NCBI RefSeq assembly: GCF_001905885.1
Contig: NZ_LIYH01000003.1
Location: 434,001-498,000 of the forward strand
Reading direction: 5' to 3'
DNA from: Streptomyces sp. CB03234
GTDB lineage: Bacteria > Actinomycetota > Actinomycetes > Streptomycetales > Streptomycetaceae
DNA: 64,000 bases
Under the pieces are notes generated by a model, which was given only the letters and a program-made list of their open reading frames with translations, was not told where the DNA came from and searched no databases. The position numbers and the translations under genes were made by a program. Shown here one piece after another: positions 27,401 through 36,080 of the stretch (position 1 is its first letter; each line of letters begins with the position of its first letter).

Positions 27401-29337
27401 TGTTCTGGGCGCACGGGACGACACCCGGCCGGCGTGCGGCGTGGGCGCGCGAGGCCGTGTCGCTGGTGCGGGCCAGGGAGACCTTCGGGACGGCACCGGC
27501 GCTGGACGCGCTGCGGGGCGAGCTGGCCGACGCCGGGGCACTGAGTGGTTCCGCGGCCGAGTACCTGGTGGAGGAGCTGGCGACCGGGGAGTCCTTCGCG
27601 ACCGGCCCGGCGGCCCGCACGCTGCTGGAGAAGTTCCGCCGGGCGGTGGGCTCGTCGCCGTACGCCGAGGACGTACGTGCCCGGCTCGCCGACGGGGACG
27701 TGGCCGGCGCGCGGCGGCTGGTGGAGGGCTGGCTGGTCTCGTACGCCGCCTCCTGCGGCGACGACGCCGACGCCGGCGATGTGGCCGAGGCCGTGGCGAT
27801 CGAGGTGTGCCCGGACGTGGACCGCTACGAGGTCGACGGCGCGGTCGCCGCCCGGGTGGAGGGCCTGCTGGGCACGCACCCGCGTATCGAGCGGGGCACC
27901 TTGACGCTGCGGCTCGACGAATTCCTGGCCAGGACGGGTGACTTCGCCCGCCGGGTGGTGCCCGGCTTCCGCGCGTACCAGCGGCGCCGGGCCGCCCTCG
28001 TGGCCGCCGAGCGGCGACGGCTGCGCCTGGACGAGTACCGTCCGCGCGTCATGTCCTCCTTCGTACGGGGCCGCCTCGTCGACGAGGTCTACCTGCCGCT
28101 CATCGGCGACAGCCTCGCCCGGCAGATCGGAGCCGCCGGCGACGCCAAGCGGACCGACACCGGCGGTCTGCTGCTCCTCGTCTCACCGCCCGGCTACGGC
28201 AAGACGACGCTCATGGAGTACGTCGCCGACCGCCTGGGCCTGCTGTTGGTGAAGGTCGACGGACCGGCGCTGGGGCACGGCGTCACGTCCCTCGACCCGG
28301 CGGAGGCGCCCGACGCCACCGCCCGCCGCGAGCTGGAGAAGATCGACTTCGCACTGGCGGCCGGCAACAACGTGCTGCTGTACCTGGACGACATCCAGCA
28401 CACCTCGCCCGAACTGCTCCAGAGGTTCGTGCCCCTGTGCGACGCCACCCGCACCCTGGGCGGCCACGACCTGCGCGGCAAGCGCTTCGCCGTCTGCATG
28501 GCCGGGAACCCCTACACCGGGTCCGGGCAGCGCTTCCGCATCCCCGACATGCTCGCCAACCGCGCCGACGTATGGAACCTCGGTGACGTCCTGACCGGCA
28601 AGGAGGACGCCTTCGCGCTGAGCTTCATCGACAACGCCCTCACCTCGAACCCGGTCCTCGCGCCGCTGGCCGGTCGGGACCGTGCCGACCTGGACCTGCT
28701 GCTGCGCCTCGCCGCCGGGGACCCCACCGCCCGCCGCGACCGGCTCGGCCACCCCTACGCGCCCGCCGAGCTCGACCGGATCCTCGCGGTGCTGCGCCAC
28801 CTGCTCGCCGCCCGGGAGACGGTCCTCGCAGTCAACGAGGCGTACATCGCCTCCGCCGCCCAGTCGGACGCCGACCGCACGGAGCCACCGTTCCGGCTCC
28901 AGGGCTCGTACCGCACCATGAACAAGATCGCCGCCCGGGTCTCCCCCGCCATGAACGCGGCCGAACTGGGTGCCGTGATCGACGACCACTACACGGCCGA
29001 GGCCCAGACCCTCACCACCGGTGCCGAGGCCAACCTGCTCAAGCTCGCCGCCCTGCGCGGCACGCTCACCGCGGAGCAGCACGCCCGATGGGCGGCCGTC
29101 ACCTCGGCGTACGTCCGCGCCCAGGCCCTCGGCGGGCCCGGCGACGACAGCCTCGGCCGGGCGGTGGCCGCGCTGGGCCTGCTGGCCGACCGGGTGGCGG
29201 CCGTCGAGACCGCGATCACCCGCGCCGCGGACCCCCGCCACCTGCTCAGCCGCCCCGCCGCCCACCACCCGGCCGGCCCCCGAGCCGTTCAGCCGTCGTC
29301 CGGAAGCAGCCGCGGCGGCAGCGAGCCGCCGCCGTGA
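24457..29337 (+). CDS. Giant 'DNA repair ATPase'-type protein with C-terminal MoxR-like AAA+ domain
   Basis: The 1626-residue protein has an N-terminal region rich in beta strands and short motifs (about residues 1-440) that may be a propeller-like fold. A long helical/coiled-coil middle follows (about 460-900, e.g. REELLDQEGRAEFAAEFALL), then a C-terminal AAA+ module. Walker A is SPPGYGKTT at about 1243-1251, Walker B VLLYLDDIQ at about 1306-1314, and sensor-1-like AVCMAGNPY follows. Proteins of this layout are annotated 'DNA repair ATPase' in many genomes, but I know of no direct evidence for repair. The gene follows flotillin on the same strand. Start GTG 24457 lies before the conserved TYEVLRDRLDAR. 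Confidence 0.8.
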   Translation: MTGTGTGSGLDAGTYEVLRDRLDARAGELARRTEALNTARIAAFGATGLTLAATDHLRTERDLLARDIVAVGDVLLVGYEAPSADDVFALYDRDLNRLRDDAVPGLLDDPAFVSEFAALHRYFQGARLLRLRHVDGKLLAVFRTGARAEDIRVLRWSLAPSGDVRFLDAHGERDHVLPAPYDVHWTETTRDDHVLGRHPHIAVAGGTVFVSTVGGMLTVKTENDTETGEGVFSEPVDEPLQSPADAEVAYAVVGVLVLLRVRPYKEETWRHLVFHTLTKSVVRLDGIGLSCRRLPDDQGIVFPGGHCLASGTVKTFDADTSGMAFERAVRSPNGEDVLYAFHAGAAGRTLLLSYNLIRKEVAAPITCRGYALLDDGTLAALRDAESDEPARVHPVRLWRTPYVSGAVPQGDGPLARIGNADLVRGISDCLGIARQVAETTATGEMYAALVAACTRTADRFPWLGDAETGDLRTPLEEVRAAAEQVLSEFETVQALSAQAAQALAEAAEDLRRLVRRIRGEAPVTAEEWIERITELRRARGRLVTVKEMGYADTDAVDALAEEAGTHIASTARRAVDFLRRDDAFTTQHEQVERLTTDAGAIATTAEAATVTERLDAQVLGLQALTEVVTGLDVGDATVRTTILERISEVLGGLNRVRAILAARRRELLDQEGRAEFAAEFALLAQSVTGALAAADTPEACDAQLARLLLQLDNLESRFADHDGFLTEIADKRAEVQDAFAGRKQTLQDARARRAERLAASAGRVLETIARRAAGLDSADEVTTYFTSDPMVAKVRRTTGELRELGDQVRAEELEGRLKAACQEAGRALRDRTELYADGGDTIRLGAHRFAVNTRHPELTLVPDADGGMAFALTGTDYRRPVTDPGFADTRPYWDQLLPSENADVYRAEHLAARLLAEHGAAALAGADLPGLARRAAEASYDEGYERGVHDHDAAAVLAVALELYERAGLLRHPAADRAAAQLFWAHGTTPGRRAAWAREAVSLVRARETFGTAPALDALRGELADAGALSGSAAEYLVEELATGESFATGPAARTLLEKFRRAVGSSPYAEDVRARLADGDVAGARRLVEGWLVSYAASCGDDADAGDVAEAVAIEVCPDVDRYEVDGAVAARVEGLLGTHPRIERGTLTLRLDEFLARTGDFARRVVPGFRAYQRRRAALVAAERRRLRLDEYRPRVMSSFVRGRLVDEVYLPLIGDSLARQIGAAGDAKRTDTGGLLLLVSPPGYGKTTLMEYVADRLGLLLVKVDGPALGHGVTSLDPAEAPDATARRELEKIDFALAAGNNVLLYLDDIQHTSPELLQRFVPLCDATRTLGGHDLRGKRFAVCMAGNPYTGSGQRFRIPDMLANRADVWNLGDVLTGKEDAFALSFIDNALTSNPVLAPLAGRDRADLDLLLRLAAGDPTARRDRLGHPYAPAELDRILAVLRHLLAARETVLAVNEAYIASAAQSDADRTEPPFRLQGSYRTMNKIAARVSPAMNAAELGAVIDDHYTAEAQTLTTGAEANLLKLAALRGTLTAEQHARWAAVTSAYVRAQALGGPGDDSLGRAVAALGLLADRVAAVETAITRAADPRHLLSRPAAHHPAGPRAVQPSSGSSRGGSEPPP

Positions 29338-29350
29338 CGGGCGGACCGCG

Positions 29351-29592
29351 TCAGCGGGGCGAGGTCGGTCGGGGCAGCCGGAACATCAGCGCCCACATCA
29401 CGGCCAGGGCGGCGATGACGTACCAGATGCTGCCTGCGAAGGCGCTGGTCACGGTGGCAGTGCGGTGTGGACGATGGAACCGTCGAGCGCATTCATCAGC
29501 TCGGCGACCAGCACCACGACCAGGGTGATGGTGGCAGCACGGCCGGCCCTTGTGGGGCGTGGACGACCGTGGGCATGGGTGTCGGTTGACAC
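29351..29592 (-). pseudogene. MFS (DHA2-type) drug transporter with nearly the whole middle deleted
   Basis: From GTG 29592 the frame reads VSTDTHAHGRPRP... TITLVVVLVAELMNALDGSIVHTALPP, which is the cytoplasmic leader and first TM of a DHA2 multidrug transporter (normally L-D-x-T-I-V-x-V-A-L-P). It then stops. In another frame the end of such a transporter appears (VTSAFAGSIWYVIAALAVMWALMFRLPRP) and ends at 29351. About 400 residues between the two parts are gone. This is a decayed gene with an internal deletion. Confidence 0.65.
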
Positions 29593-29898
29593 GAAGGGGA
29601 TTCCTGTTCGCGTACGGAGGAAAGGGCAGGGGCAGGCCTGGGCATGCCCCGTACGCCCACAGCGCGACAGGGGAAAGCAGGGTGCGACGAGCCCAGGCCA
29701 TCGGGAGCACCGCCGTCGAGGCATACGTCAGAAGCCCGCCGTGGCGGACAACCGGAAAGAGCGCCTCAGAACGAGCGGCTACTTGGCCTGGGAGGTACGT
29801 CACCACCTCGAAGCACAGCGCCGGACCCCGGAATGGGCACCGACGGAACGGCAACAGGCTAGACGATGCTTCCGCGTTTCCTCAGCCTTCATCGGGGA
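29593..29898. other. Intergenic stretch between two gene remnants
   Basis: About 300 bases that are less GC-biased than the rest of the window. I find no domain in any frame and no clear repeat. It may be decayed sequence belonging to the same degraded zone. Confidence 0.35.
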
Positions 29899-30093
29899 TC
29901 AGCCGCGGTGAGACCGAGGGTACGCCGCGACGTCCTTCGGGTCTCTGGCCGAGATCACCGCGCTGCCGTGCTTGGCCGCGGCCAGCTCGCCCCAGGCGTC
30001 CACCGCGTCGGGCTTCTTCTCCGGCGTGGGGGCGGCGTGGCCCAGCACGGTACCGATGCGGCGCCAGTCGGTGATCTCAGAGCCGTCTCGCAC
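29899..30093 (-). pseudogene. C-terminal remnant of a PIN-domain (VapC-like) protein
   Basis: The 64-residue frame reads WRRIGTVLGHAAPTPEKKPDAVDAWGELAAAKHGSAVISARDPKDVAAY. This resembles the last third of actinomycete PIN proteins, where the pattern is IG-LLG....DAVDA....A...G..V.TSDP.D. The usual TSDP reads SARDP. The N-terminal two thirds with the first catalytic Asp are missing, so it cannot be an active RNase. The match is from memory and is tentative. Confidence 0.4.
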
Positions 30094-30139
30094 CCGATGC
30101 GCTCCAGCCCGACCCGTCCGACTCGAGTATCCCGTGGTG

Positions 30140-31123
30140 TCAGCCCGCTGTGCCGTTTGGCGTCAGTTGTCGCACGCGACGGTCGAGCTCGCGCCGGTAG
30201 AAGTCGATGAACCCGTCGGGGTCGGGCCCGGCGTTCTGCATGACGAGCCGGTCGAAGCCCGCGTCGACGAACTGCTGCGCCACCTCGATGTACCGGTCCG
30301 GTTCGGTACCGCATGCGAACTTCTCGAGGATGTCCTCCTCGCGCACAGTCGTGGTGGCCGCGTCGAAGTTCACCGGATTGGGCAGTTCGCTCATCACCTT
30401 CCATCCGGTCACGGCCCAGCGTGATGTCTCCAGGGCGGCCTTCGCGGCCGTGCGTTCGTCTTGGGCCCAGGCCATGGGCACCTCCGCGTAGCGGGGCCCA
30501 CTGCCGCCGGCCGCACGGTACTGCTGCACGATTTCCAGCTTGTCCTCGGTGGCGAACAGGCCGTCGCCCAGCTCCGCGGCGATACGGGCCGATGCCTTGC
30601 CGCTCGCGGCAACGGCGATGAGGGGAAGTTCCTCGGGCAGGTCGAACACCCGGGCGTCCTCCAGGCGCAGGTGCTTGCCCTCGTACGAGCGATATCCGCC
30701 TTGCCACAGCAGCCGGATGATCTCCACTGCTTCCCTGAGCATTTCGTGCCGCGTGCTGACGGCATCAGGGAAACCGCGGCCCACGACGTGCTCATTGAGA
30801 CGCTCCCCGGACCCCAGGCCGAGCACGAAACGGCCGTCCGACACCAAGGCCAGAGTCGCGGCCGCCTGAGCGATGACGGCCGGGTGGTAGCGCACCGTGG
30901 GGCAGGTCACGCCGGTCGCCAGGCCGATACGGGAGGTTTTCGCCGCGATACTGCCCAGGACGGTCCAGGCGAACGGGGAGTGCCCCTGGTTGTCGAGCCA
31001 CGGGTGGAAGTGGTCGCTGATCTCGATGAAGTCGAACCCCGCCTCCTCGGCCAGAACCGCCTGACGCACCAGTTCAGCCGGCTCGAAGGCCTCTGCGGCC
31101 AGCTTGTAGCCAATCTGCATCAT
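30140..31123 (-). CDS. LLM class F420-dependent oxidoreductase (TIGR03557-like)
   Basis: The 327-residue protein is a bacterial luciferase-like TIM barrel: IGYKLAAEAFEPAELVRQAVLAEEAGFDFIEISDHFHPW, LATGVTCPTVRYHPAVIAQAAATLALVSDGRFVLGLGSGERLNEHVVG, and LIAVAASGKASARIAAELGDG. These motifs match the glucose-6-phosphate dehydrogenase (Fgd)-related F420 family TIGR03557. ATG 31123 follows AGAGGAGA. The enzyme transfers hydride between F420 and an unknown substrate in the cytoplasm. It is the only intact gene in a stretch of remnants, so it may be recently acquired or under selection. Confidence 0.88.
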   Translation of the reverse strand: MMQIGYKLAAEAFEPAELVRQAVLAEEAGFDFIEISDHFHPWLDNQGHSPFAWTVLGSIAAKTSRIGLATGVTCPTVRYHPAVIAQAAATLALVSDGRFVLGLGSGERLNEHVVGRGFPDAVSTRHEMLREAVEIIRLLWQGGYRSYEGKHLRLEDARVFDLPEELPLIAVAASGKASARIAAELGDGLFATEDKLEIVQQYRAAGGSGPRYAEVPMAWAQDERTAAKAALETSRWAVTGWKVMSELPNPVNFDAATTTVREEDILEKFACGTEPDRYIEVAQQFVDAGFDRLVMQNAGPDPDGFIDFYRRELDRRVRQLTPNGTAG

Positions 31124-31240
31124 GTTCTCCTCTGCATCGACCTTCGGTCCGCGCAGAGGTACCCGGAACGACGATCCGCATAACGGAGCCAAACCGGTCG
31201 GACATGGGCTCCCGCACCCGGCGGCGGGCGTAGGGGCGCG

Positions 31241-31591
31241 TTCTTCCGCGGGTTCTTCGTGCCGCTGCGCCACCGCGACTTCCGGTGGGTGTGGTTCTCA
31301 CGGATCCTGCTGACCTTCGGTTACACCGTGTCGACCACCTTCGGCCTGTTCATGACGCGGAGCGAGCTACATCACGCCGGTCCTCGACATCACCGAGGCC
31401 ACCCGGCTGTTTCCGCTGCTCACCGTCGCCTCGATGCCGGGCACCGTGGTGGCCATGCCGCTCGCCGGGCGTGCCTCCGACAGCCTCGGCCGCCGCAGGC
31501 CGCGACCTCGGCGTAGCCGCCCTCGGCACGAACCTCGGACAGGGCCCTCGGTCCGGTACTGGCCGGTCAGCTGATCGCGCTCAGCGTCTGA
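31241..31591 (+). pseudogene. MFS transporter remnant with frameshifts and internal deletion
   Basis: Three pieces in different frames belong together. The first is FFVPLRHRDFRWVWFSRILLTFGYTVSTTFGLFMTR (first TM region, from about 31241). The second is SYITPVLDITEATRLFPLLT...MPGTVVAMPLAGRASDSLGRRRP, the second TM pair with the MFS loop. The third is DLGVAALGTNLGQ followed out of frame by ALGPVLAGQLIALSV and a TGA at 31589-31591. At least two frameshifts and a large deletion separate them. It is a dead transporter gene. Confidence 0.7.
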
Positions 31592-31699
31592 TCAGCGAGC
31601 AGCCCTTCCGTGTCCGCTCGTGATCGCTGCCGAGGCATCGCGAGAAGAGTGAGGTGGAGCAGCGCGTGCTGCCGACGCTGACTCGGGCGAGGGAAACGA

Positions 31700-32107
31700 T
31701 CAGTCCCCGTCCGGGATCAGCCGCAGCGAGACCGAGTTGATGCAGTAGCGCTGGTCCGTCGGCGTCGGGTAGCCCTCGCCCTCGAAGACGTGCCCGAGGT
31801 GCGAGCCGCAGCGGGCGCAGCGGACCTCGGTGCGCACCATGCCGTGGGAGCGGTCCTGGATCAGTTCGACGGCGTCGGTGTCCTTCGGATCGTAGAAGGA
31901 CGGCCAGCCGCAGTGGGACGCGAACTTCGTGGTGGAGGTGAACAGCTCGGCGCCGCAGGCGCGGCAGGAGTAGACGCCCTCCGTCTTGGTGTCGGTGTAC
32001 TCACCGGTGAAGGGGCGCTCGGTGCCGGCCTCACGGAGGACGTGGTACTCCTCCGGGGACAGCTCCGCACGCCACTGCTCGTCCGGCTTCTCGACCTCGT
32101 ACGCCAT
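31700..32107 (-). CDS. msrB: Peptide-methionine (R)-S-oxide reductase MsrB
   Basis: MsrB reduces methionine-R-sulfoxide in proteins back to methionine using thioredoxin. The 135-residue protein has the zinc-binding pairs CRAC and CARC, the motif [22 protein letters not shown] and the catalytic Cys in RYCINSVSL. It lies 10 bp downstream of murC on the same strand and is probably cotranscribed. Length and motifs are complete. The fit with oxidative-stress repair is standard. Confidence 0.96.
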   Translation of the reverse strand: MAYEVEKPDEQWRAELSPEEYHVLREAGTERPFTGEYTDTKTEGVYSCRACGAELFTSTTKFASHCGWPSFYDPKDTDAVELIQDRSHGMVRTEVRCARCGSHLGHVFEGEGYPTPTDQRYCINSVSLRLIPDGD

Positions 32108-32117
32108 CTGCTGCTCC

Positions 32118-33524
32118 TCAGTTCGACAGGCGGGCGAGGATCTGGGGACCGAGGTCCGTGACGTCGCCCGCGCCCATCGTGAGAACGAGATCGCCGGGCC
32201 TGGCCATTCCCGCGACGACGTCCGGGACGGTGTCCTTGTCGGACACGGCGGTGACGTCGGCGCCGGCGGCGCGGGCCGCGTCGATGATCAGGGCGCTGGT
32301 GACGCCGGGGATCGGGTCCTCGCGGGCCGGGTAGATGTCGAGGACGGCCGAGGCGTCGGCGAGGGCGAGGGCCTGGCCCATCTCCTTGCCCAGCTCCTGG
32401 GTGCGGGAGAAGAGGTGCGGCTGGAAGACGACGAGGAGGCGGGAGTCTCCGGCGGCGCCGCGCATGGCCTCCAGGTCGGCGGTCATCTCGGTGGGGTGGT
32501 GCGCGTACGAGTCGATGACCTGGACGCCCGCGGCCTCGCCCTTGAGCTGGAGGCGGCGGCCGACGCCGGTGTACGCGGTCAGGGCCTGGGCCAGGGCGGC
32601 GGGGTCGATGCCGGTGCGGGCGCCGGCGGCGAGGGCGGCGGCGGCGTTGTGGGCGTAGTGGCGGCCGGGCACGGAGACGGTGAAGGTGTGCTCGGTCCCG
32701 TCGAGGGCGACGGTGACCTCGCTGGTCATGCCCTTGGGCGTGATGGCGAGGATCCGGGCGTCGGAGTCGGCCGACTCGCCGACGCGGATGATCGTCAGGT
32801 CGTCGCGGCCGGCGACCCGGCGGGCCAGTTCGCGGGCGCCGGCGTGCTCGCCGACGACCAGGGTGCCGCCCGGGCGGATCTTGGCGACGAACGCCTCGAA
32901 GGACTCGTAGATCTCGTCCATGGAGGCGTAGTTGGCGTGGTGGTCCAGCTCGACGTTGAGGACGATGGCGACCTCGGGGTCGTACTTCTGGAAGCTGCGG
33001 TCGCTCTCGTCCGCCTCGGCGACGAAGATCTCGCCGTCGCCGTGCAGGGCGTTGGTCCCGGGCCCGGCGAGGTCGCCGCCGATGGCGTACGACGGGGCGA
33101 GGCCCAGCTCGGTGAGGGCGACGGCGAGCATCGAGGTGGTGGTGGTCTTGCCGTGCGTGCCGGCCACGGCGATGGCGCGCAGCCCGGTCATCAGGGCGGC
33201 CAGCGCGTCGGAGCGGTGGACGACGGGGATGCCCAGCTCGGTGGCGCGGGCCAGCTCGGGGTTGTCGGCGCGGATGGCGCTGGAGACGACGACACAGCTC
33301 GTCGTCGCGGCGACGTGGTCCGCGGCGTGGCCGATGTGGACGGTCGCGCCGAGGGCCCGCAGGGACGCGGCGGTCTCGGACTCGCGCGCGTCACTGCCTG
33401 CGACCTCGGCCCCGCGCTGGGCGAGGATCTTGGCGATGCCCGACATTCCGGCGCCGCCGATGCCGATGAAGTGCGGCCGTTCCATGGCAACGGGAATGGC
33501 GGCGGCTGGGATGGCGGGTGCCAT
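32118..33524 (-). CDS. murC: UDP-N-acetylmuramate--L-alanine ligase MurC
   Basis: MurC adds L-alanine to UDP-MurNAc, the first amino acid of the peptidoglycan stem, in the cytoplasm. The 468-residue protein has the N-terminal Rossmann motif [14 protein letters not shown], the ATP-binding [23 protein letters not shown], and the C-terminal ligase motif [10 protein letters not shown]. It is away from the main dcw cluster, as is usual in Streptomyces. Position 33524 gives [14 protein letters not shown]; a second ATG at 33485 ([11 protein letters not shown]) is an equally plausible start. msrB follows. Confidence 0.95.
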   Translation of the reverse strand: MAPAIPAAAIPVAMERPHFIGIGGAGMSGIAKILAQRGAEVAGSDARESETAASLRALGATVHIGHAADHVAATTSCVVVSSAIRADNPELARATELGIPVVHRSDALAALMTGLRAIAVAGTHGKTTTTSMLAVALTELGLAPSYAIGGDLAGPGTNALHGDGEIFVAEADESDRSFQKYDPEVAIVLNVELDHHANYASMDEIYESFEAFVAKIRPGGTLVVGEHAGARELARRVAGRDDLTIIRVGESADSDARILAITPKGMTSEVTVALDGTEHTFTVSVPGRHYAHNAAAALAAGARTGIDPAALAQALTAYTGVGRRLQLKGEAAGVQVIDSYAHHPTEMTADLEAMRGAAGDSRLLVVFQPHLFSRTQELGKEMGQALALADASAVLDIYPAREDPIPGVTSALIIDAARAAGADVTAVSDKDTVPDVVAGMARPGDLVLTMGAGDVTDLGPQILARLSN

Positions 33525-33568
33525 GCGTGTGTCTCCCCGGGTGTGACGTCGTACGTGAGGGGCCCAGC

Positions 33569-34051
33569 CTATTCGGTGTCCGGCTCGTCGTTGTGCGCGA
33601 AGAGCTTGAGCACCGGTACGCCGACCTTGTGGCGGGCGCGGGAGGCCCAGTCCCGGTGGAAGAACTCCTCCACGTAGTGGGGCTTGGTCAGCACGATCAC
33701 CTCGTCCGCGCCTGACTCGTCCACGACGGCCTTCAGCTTGTCCAGCGGGTGGTCCTCGACGACCTGTCCGACGGCGTCGCAGCCGGCGTCGCGCAGGGCG
33801 AGCAAGGAGTGTTCCAGCCCTTGCTGGGCGGTGAGCCTGGCGGCCTTGCCCTCGGGCTCCTCACCCTCCTTGACCGCCTCTCTCAGCTCGCCGAGGGCGA
33901 CGTCGTCGATGGCCCGCAGCAGCACGACCTGGTCGCCGCGCGGCTGCATCAGAACGATGAAGGACATCCTCTCGTCCCCGTGGAGGGTGGTGACGAACTC
34001 CACGTCCACGGACGACAGCGGCTTCTCGATCATCAGAACGCTTGTGAACAC
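33569..34051 (-). CDS. Usp-like small protein (often annotated 'indole-3-glycerol phosphate synthase')
   Basis: The 160-residue protein starts at GTG 34051. The second half (GLEHSLLALRDAGCDAVGQVVEDHPLDKLKAVVDESGADEVIVLTKPHYVEEFFHRDWASRARHKVGVPVLKLF) has the pattern of a universal stress protein domain: a central segment followed by a His-rich loop. Homologs in Streptomyces are sometimes labelled indole-3-glycerol phosphate synthase, but no TrpC motif is visible. It lies 44 bp upstream of murC on the same strand. Function unknown, possibly nucleotide-binding. Confidence 0.65.
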   Translation of the reverse strand: MFTSVLMIEKPLSSVDVEFVTTLHGDERMSFIVLMQPRGDQVVLLRAIDDVALGELREAVKEGEEPEGKAARLTAQQGLEHSLLALRDAGCDAVGQVVEDHPLDKLKAVVDESGADEVIVLTKPHYVEEFFHRDWASRARHKVGVPVLKLFAHNDEPDTE

Positions 34052-34157
34052 CTGGGAGCCCTTCTGCGGAAACCATCCTTCCCCGTGTCCGCACGGGGAC
34101 TGCGAGAGTAAGTCTGCCCACCGGAAGCTAACCGGAACGGATAATTCCGCCGATTGG

Positions 34158-34919
34158 TCAGGTCCGGGTGTAACGGGTGAAAAGGAATCCGTCCTCCTCC
34201 AGTACGGAGGCGAGCGCGAACCGCTCCGGAACCGCGAGGGACGGCCCGCCCGTGATCCGCTGGGCGTCCCCGGCGGTCAGCAGCGGCGCCACCGTCAGGC
34301 ACAGCTCGTCCAGCACACCGGCCGCCACCAGCCGTCCCAGCAGGCGCGGCCCGCCCTCCGTCAGCTGGCGCGTCAGCCCGCGCCCGGCCAGCGCCGCGAG
34401 CGCCCGCCCTGGCTCCACACCCGGCCCGTCGCCGGCCACGATCACCACCGCGCCGGCCTCCTCGGCCGCCCGGACACGGTCCGGCGGCGCCGCCGCGCCG
34501 GTCAGCAGCAGCGTCGGGACGAGGGGCGCGGTGAACAGCGGGGCGGCGAAGTCCAGCTCCAGCGAGGCGCTGACCACCGCGATCGCGGGCGCCGGGCTCT
34601 GTCCGGCCGCCGCCCGCCGGGCCGCGAAGGCCGCACGCGCGCGTGCCGGGCGGTATCCCTCCCGCCGTACCGTTTCGGCACCGACGATCACCACATCGGC
34701 CAGGGCGCGCAGGGTGCCGAAGATCCGCATGTCGGTGTCGGACGAGAGGGGCTGGGACCGGCCCTCGTGATGGGCCGCCCCGTCCAGGGACGACACCATG
34801 TTGGCGCGCAGCCAGGGACCGTCCTGGGGGTACGCGTAGGCCTCCGCCAGCTCGTCGAGGGACCACTCGCGGTCCCCGGTGGTGCGTGTCTGGTCGGTCA
34901 CAGGAAGCAGGCGTCGCAT
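34158..34919 (-). CDS. RibD C-terminal-domain reductase (pyrimidine reductase family)
   Basis: The 253-residue protein carries the RibD-C/DHFR-like fold: RANMVSSLDGAAHHEGRSQPLSSDTDMRIFGTLRALADVVIVGAETVRREGYRPAR at residues about 35-95, and LTEGGPRLLGRLVAAGVLDELCLTVAPLL toward the end. It would reduce a ribosylated pyrimidine or related substrate with NADPH. There is no deaminase domain and no riboflavin gene next to it, so its role in riboflavin synthesis is not established. ATG 34919 is 31 bp from the divergent zapE start. Confidence 0.85.
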   Translation of the reverse strand: MRRLLPVTDQTRTTGDREWSLDELAEAYAYPQDGPWLRANMVSSLDGAAHHEGRSQPLSSDTDMRIFGTLRALADVVIVGAETVRREGYRPARARAAFAARRAAAGQSPAPAIAVVSASLELDFAAPLFTAPLVPTLLLTGAAAPPDRVRAAEEAGAVVIVAGDGPGVEPGRALAALAGRGLTRQLTEGGPRLLGRLVAAGVLDELCLTVAPLLTAGDAQRITGGPSLAVPERFALASVLEEDGFLFTRYTRT

Positions 34920-34950
34920 GCCGTGCAGTCTGGCACGGCGATTAGAGTGA

Positions 34951-36027
34951 GTGACTGTGTCGACCAGTGCCATGACCGAAGCGGCCCCGCTGTCCCTGTG
35001 CGCCCGCGAGCCGCACGTCCCGGCCGACCGTCTGGTCGCCGAGATGGTGCCGCCGCCGCGCTTCGACGCGGTGCGCTTCGACACGTACATCCCGGACCCG
35101 AACCAGCCGAGCCAGACCCAGGCGGTCGAGGTGCTCAGCGCGTTCGCCGCCGGGCTGGGCGGCGCGCACGCGACCGGCGCGGGGCGGCGCCGCTGGTTCC
35201 AGAGGAAGGCGGCCGCGCCCACCGCGCCGCGCGGGGTGTACCTGGACGGCGGGTACGGCGTCGGCAAGACCCACCTGCTGGCCTCCCTGTGGCACGCCAC
35301 ACCCGCCGAGCCGTCCCTGAAGGCGTTCGGCACGTTCGTGGAGCTGACGAACCTGGTCGGCGCGCTCGGCTTCCAGCAGACGGTGGCCACCCTCGGCGGG
35401 CACCGGCTGCTGTGCATCGACGAATTCGAGCTGGACGACCCGGGCGACACCGTCCTGGTGTCGACGCTGCTCGGCAAGCTGGTCGACGCGGGCGTGGCCC
35501 TGGCCGCCACCTCCAACACGCTGCCGGGCAAGCTCGGCGAGGGCCGGTTCGCCGCGGCCGACTTCCTCCGGGAGATCCAGGGCCTGTCCGCCCACTTCCG
35601 CCCGCTGCGCATCGACGGCGAGGACTACCGCCACCGCGGCCTGCCCGAGGCCCCGCCGCCGTACGCCGACGAGCAGGTGACGCAGGCGGCGTACGCCACC
35701 CCGGGCGCGTCGCTCGACGACTTCCCGCACCTGCTGGAGCACCTGGCTCGGGTGCACCCGAGCCGGTACGGCGCCCTGACGGACGACGTGCGGGCGGTGT
35801 GCCTCACCGGCGTACAGCCCGTGCCGGACCAGTCGACGGCGCTGCGCCTGGTGGTGCTGGCGGACCGGCTGTACGACCGGGAGATCCCGGTGCTCGCCTC
35901 GGGGCTGCCGTTCGACAGGCTGTTCAGTGACGAGATGCTGAACGGCGGGTACAGGAAGAAGTACTTCCGGGCGATCTCGCGGCTCACCGCGCTGGCGCGC
36001 GACGCGAAGGGGCTGGTGGCGCAGTAG
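34951..36027 (+). CDS. zapE: Cell division ATPase ZapE (AFG1-like)
   Basis: The AFG1/ZapE family are P-loop ATPases that act on FtsZ rings or membrane protein quality control. The 358-residue protein has Walker A GVYLDGGYGVGKTHLLASLWHA, FVELTNLVGALGF, Walker B LLCIDEFELDDPGD and sensor ATSNTLPGKLGEGRF. The start could be GTG 34951, GTG 34957 or ATG 34972; the 31-bp gap to the divergent gene leaves little room for a leader, so the mRNA may be leaderless. It is followed by an OsmC gene. Confidence 0.9.
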   Translation: MTVSTSAMTEAAPLSLCAREPHVPADRLVAEMVPPPRFDAVRFDTYIPDPNQPSQTQAVEVLSAFAAGLGGAHATGAGRRRWFQRKAAAPTAPRGVYLDGGYGVGKTHLLASLWHATPAEPSLKAFGTFVELTNLVGALGFQQTVATLGGHRLLCIDEFELDDPGDTVLVSTLLGKLVDAGVALAATSNTLPGKLGEGRFAAADFLREIQGLSAHFRPLRIDGEDYRHRGLPEAPPPYADEQVTQAAYATPGASLDDFPHLLEHLARVHPSRYGALTDDVRAVCLTGVQPVPDQSTALRLVVLADRLYDREIPVLASGLPFDRLFSDEMLNGGYRKKYFRAISRLTALARDAKGLVAQ

Positions 36028-36080
36028 GTTTGGGTGGCATAACCCATTTGGGGTTGTTCATCGTCCGAAGGGAATTCGGC

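Noticed and set aside
24430..27879. A 1149-residue open frame antisense to the giant ATPase
   Set aside because: No domain is visible and the residue pattern mirrors the codon positions of the ATPase gene, which has intact Walker motifs.
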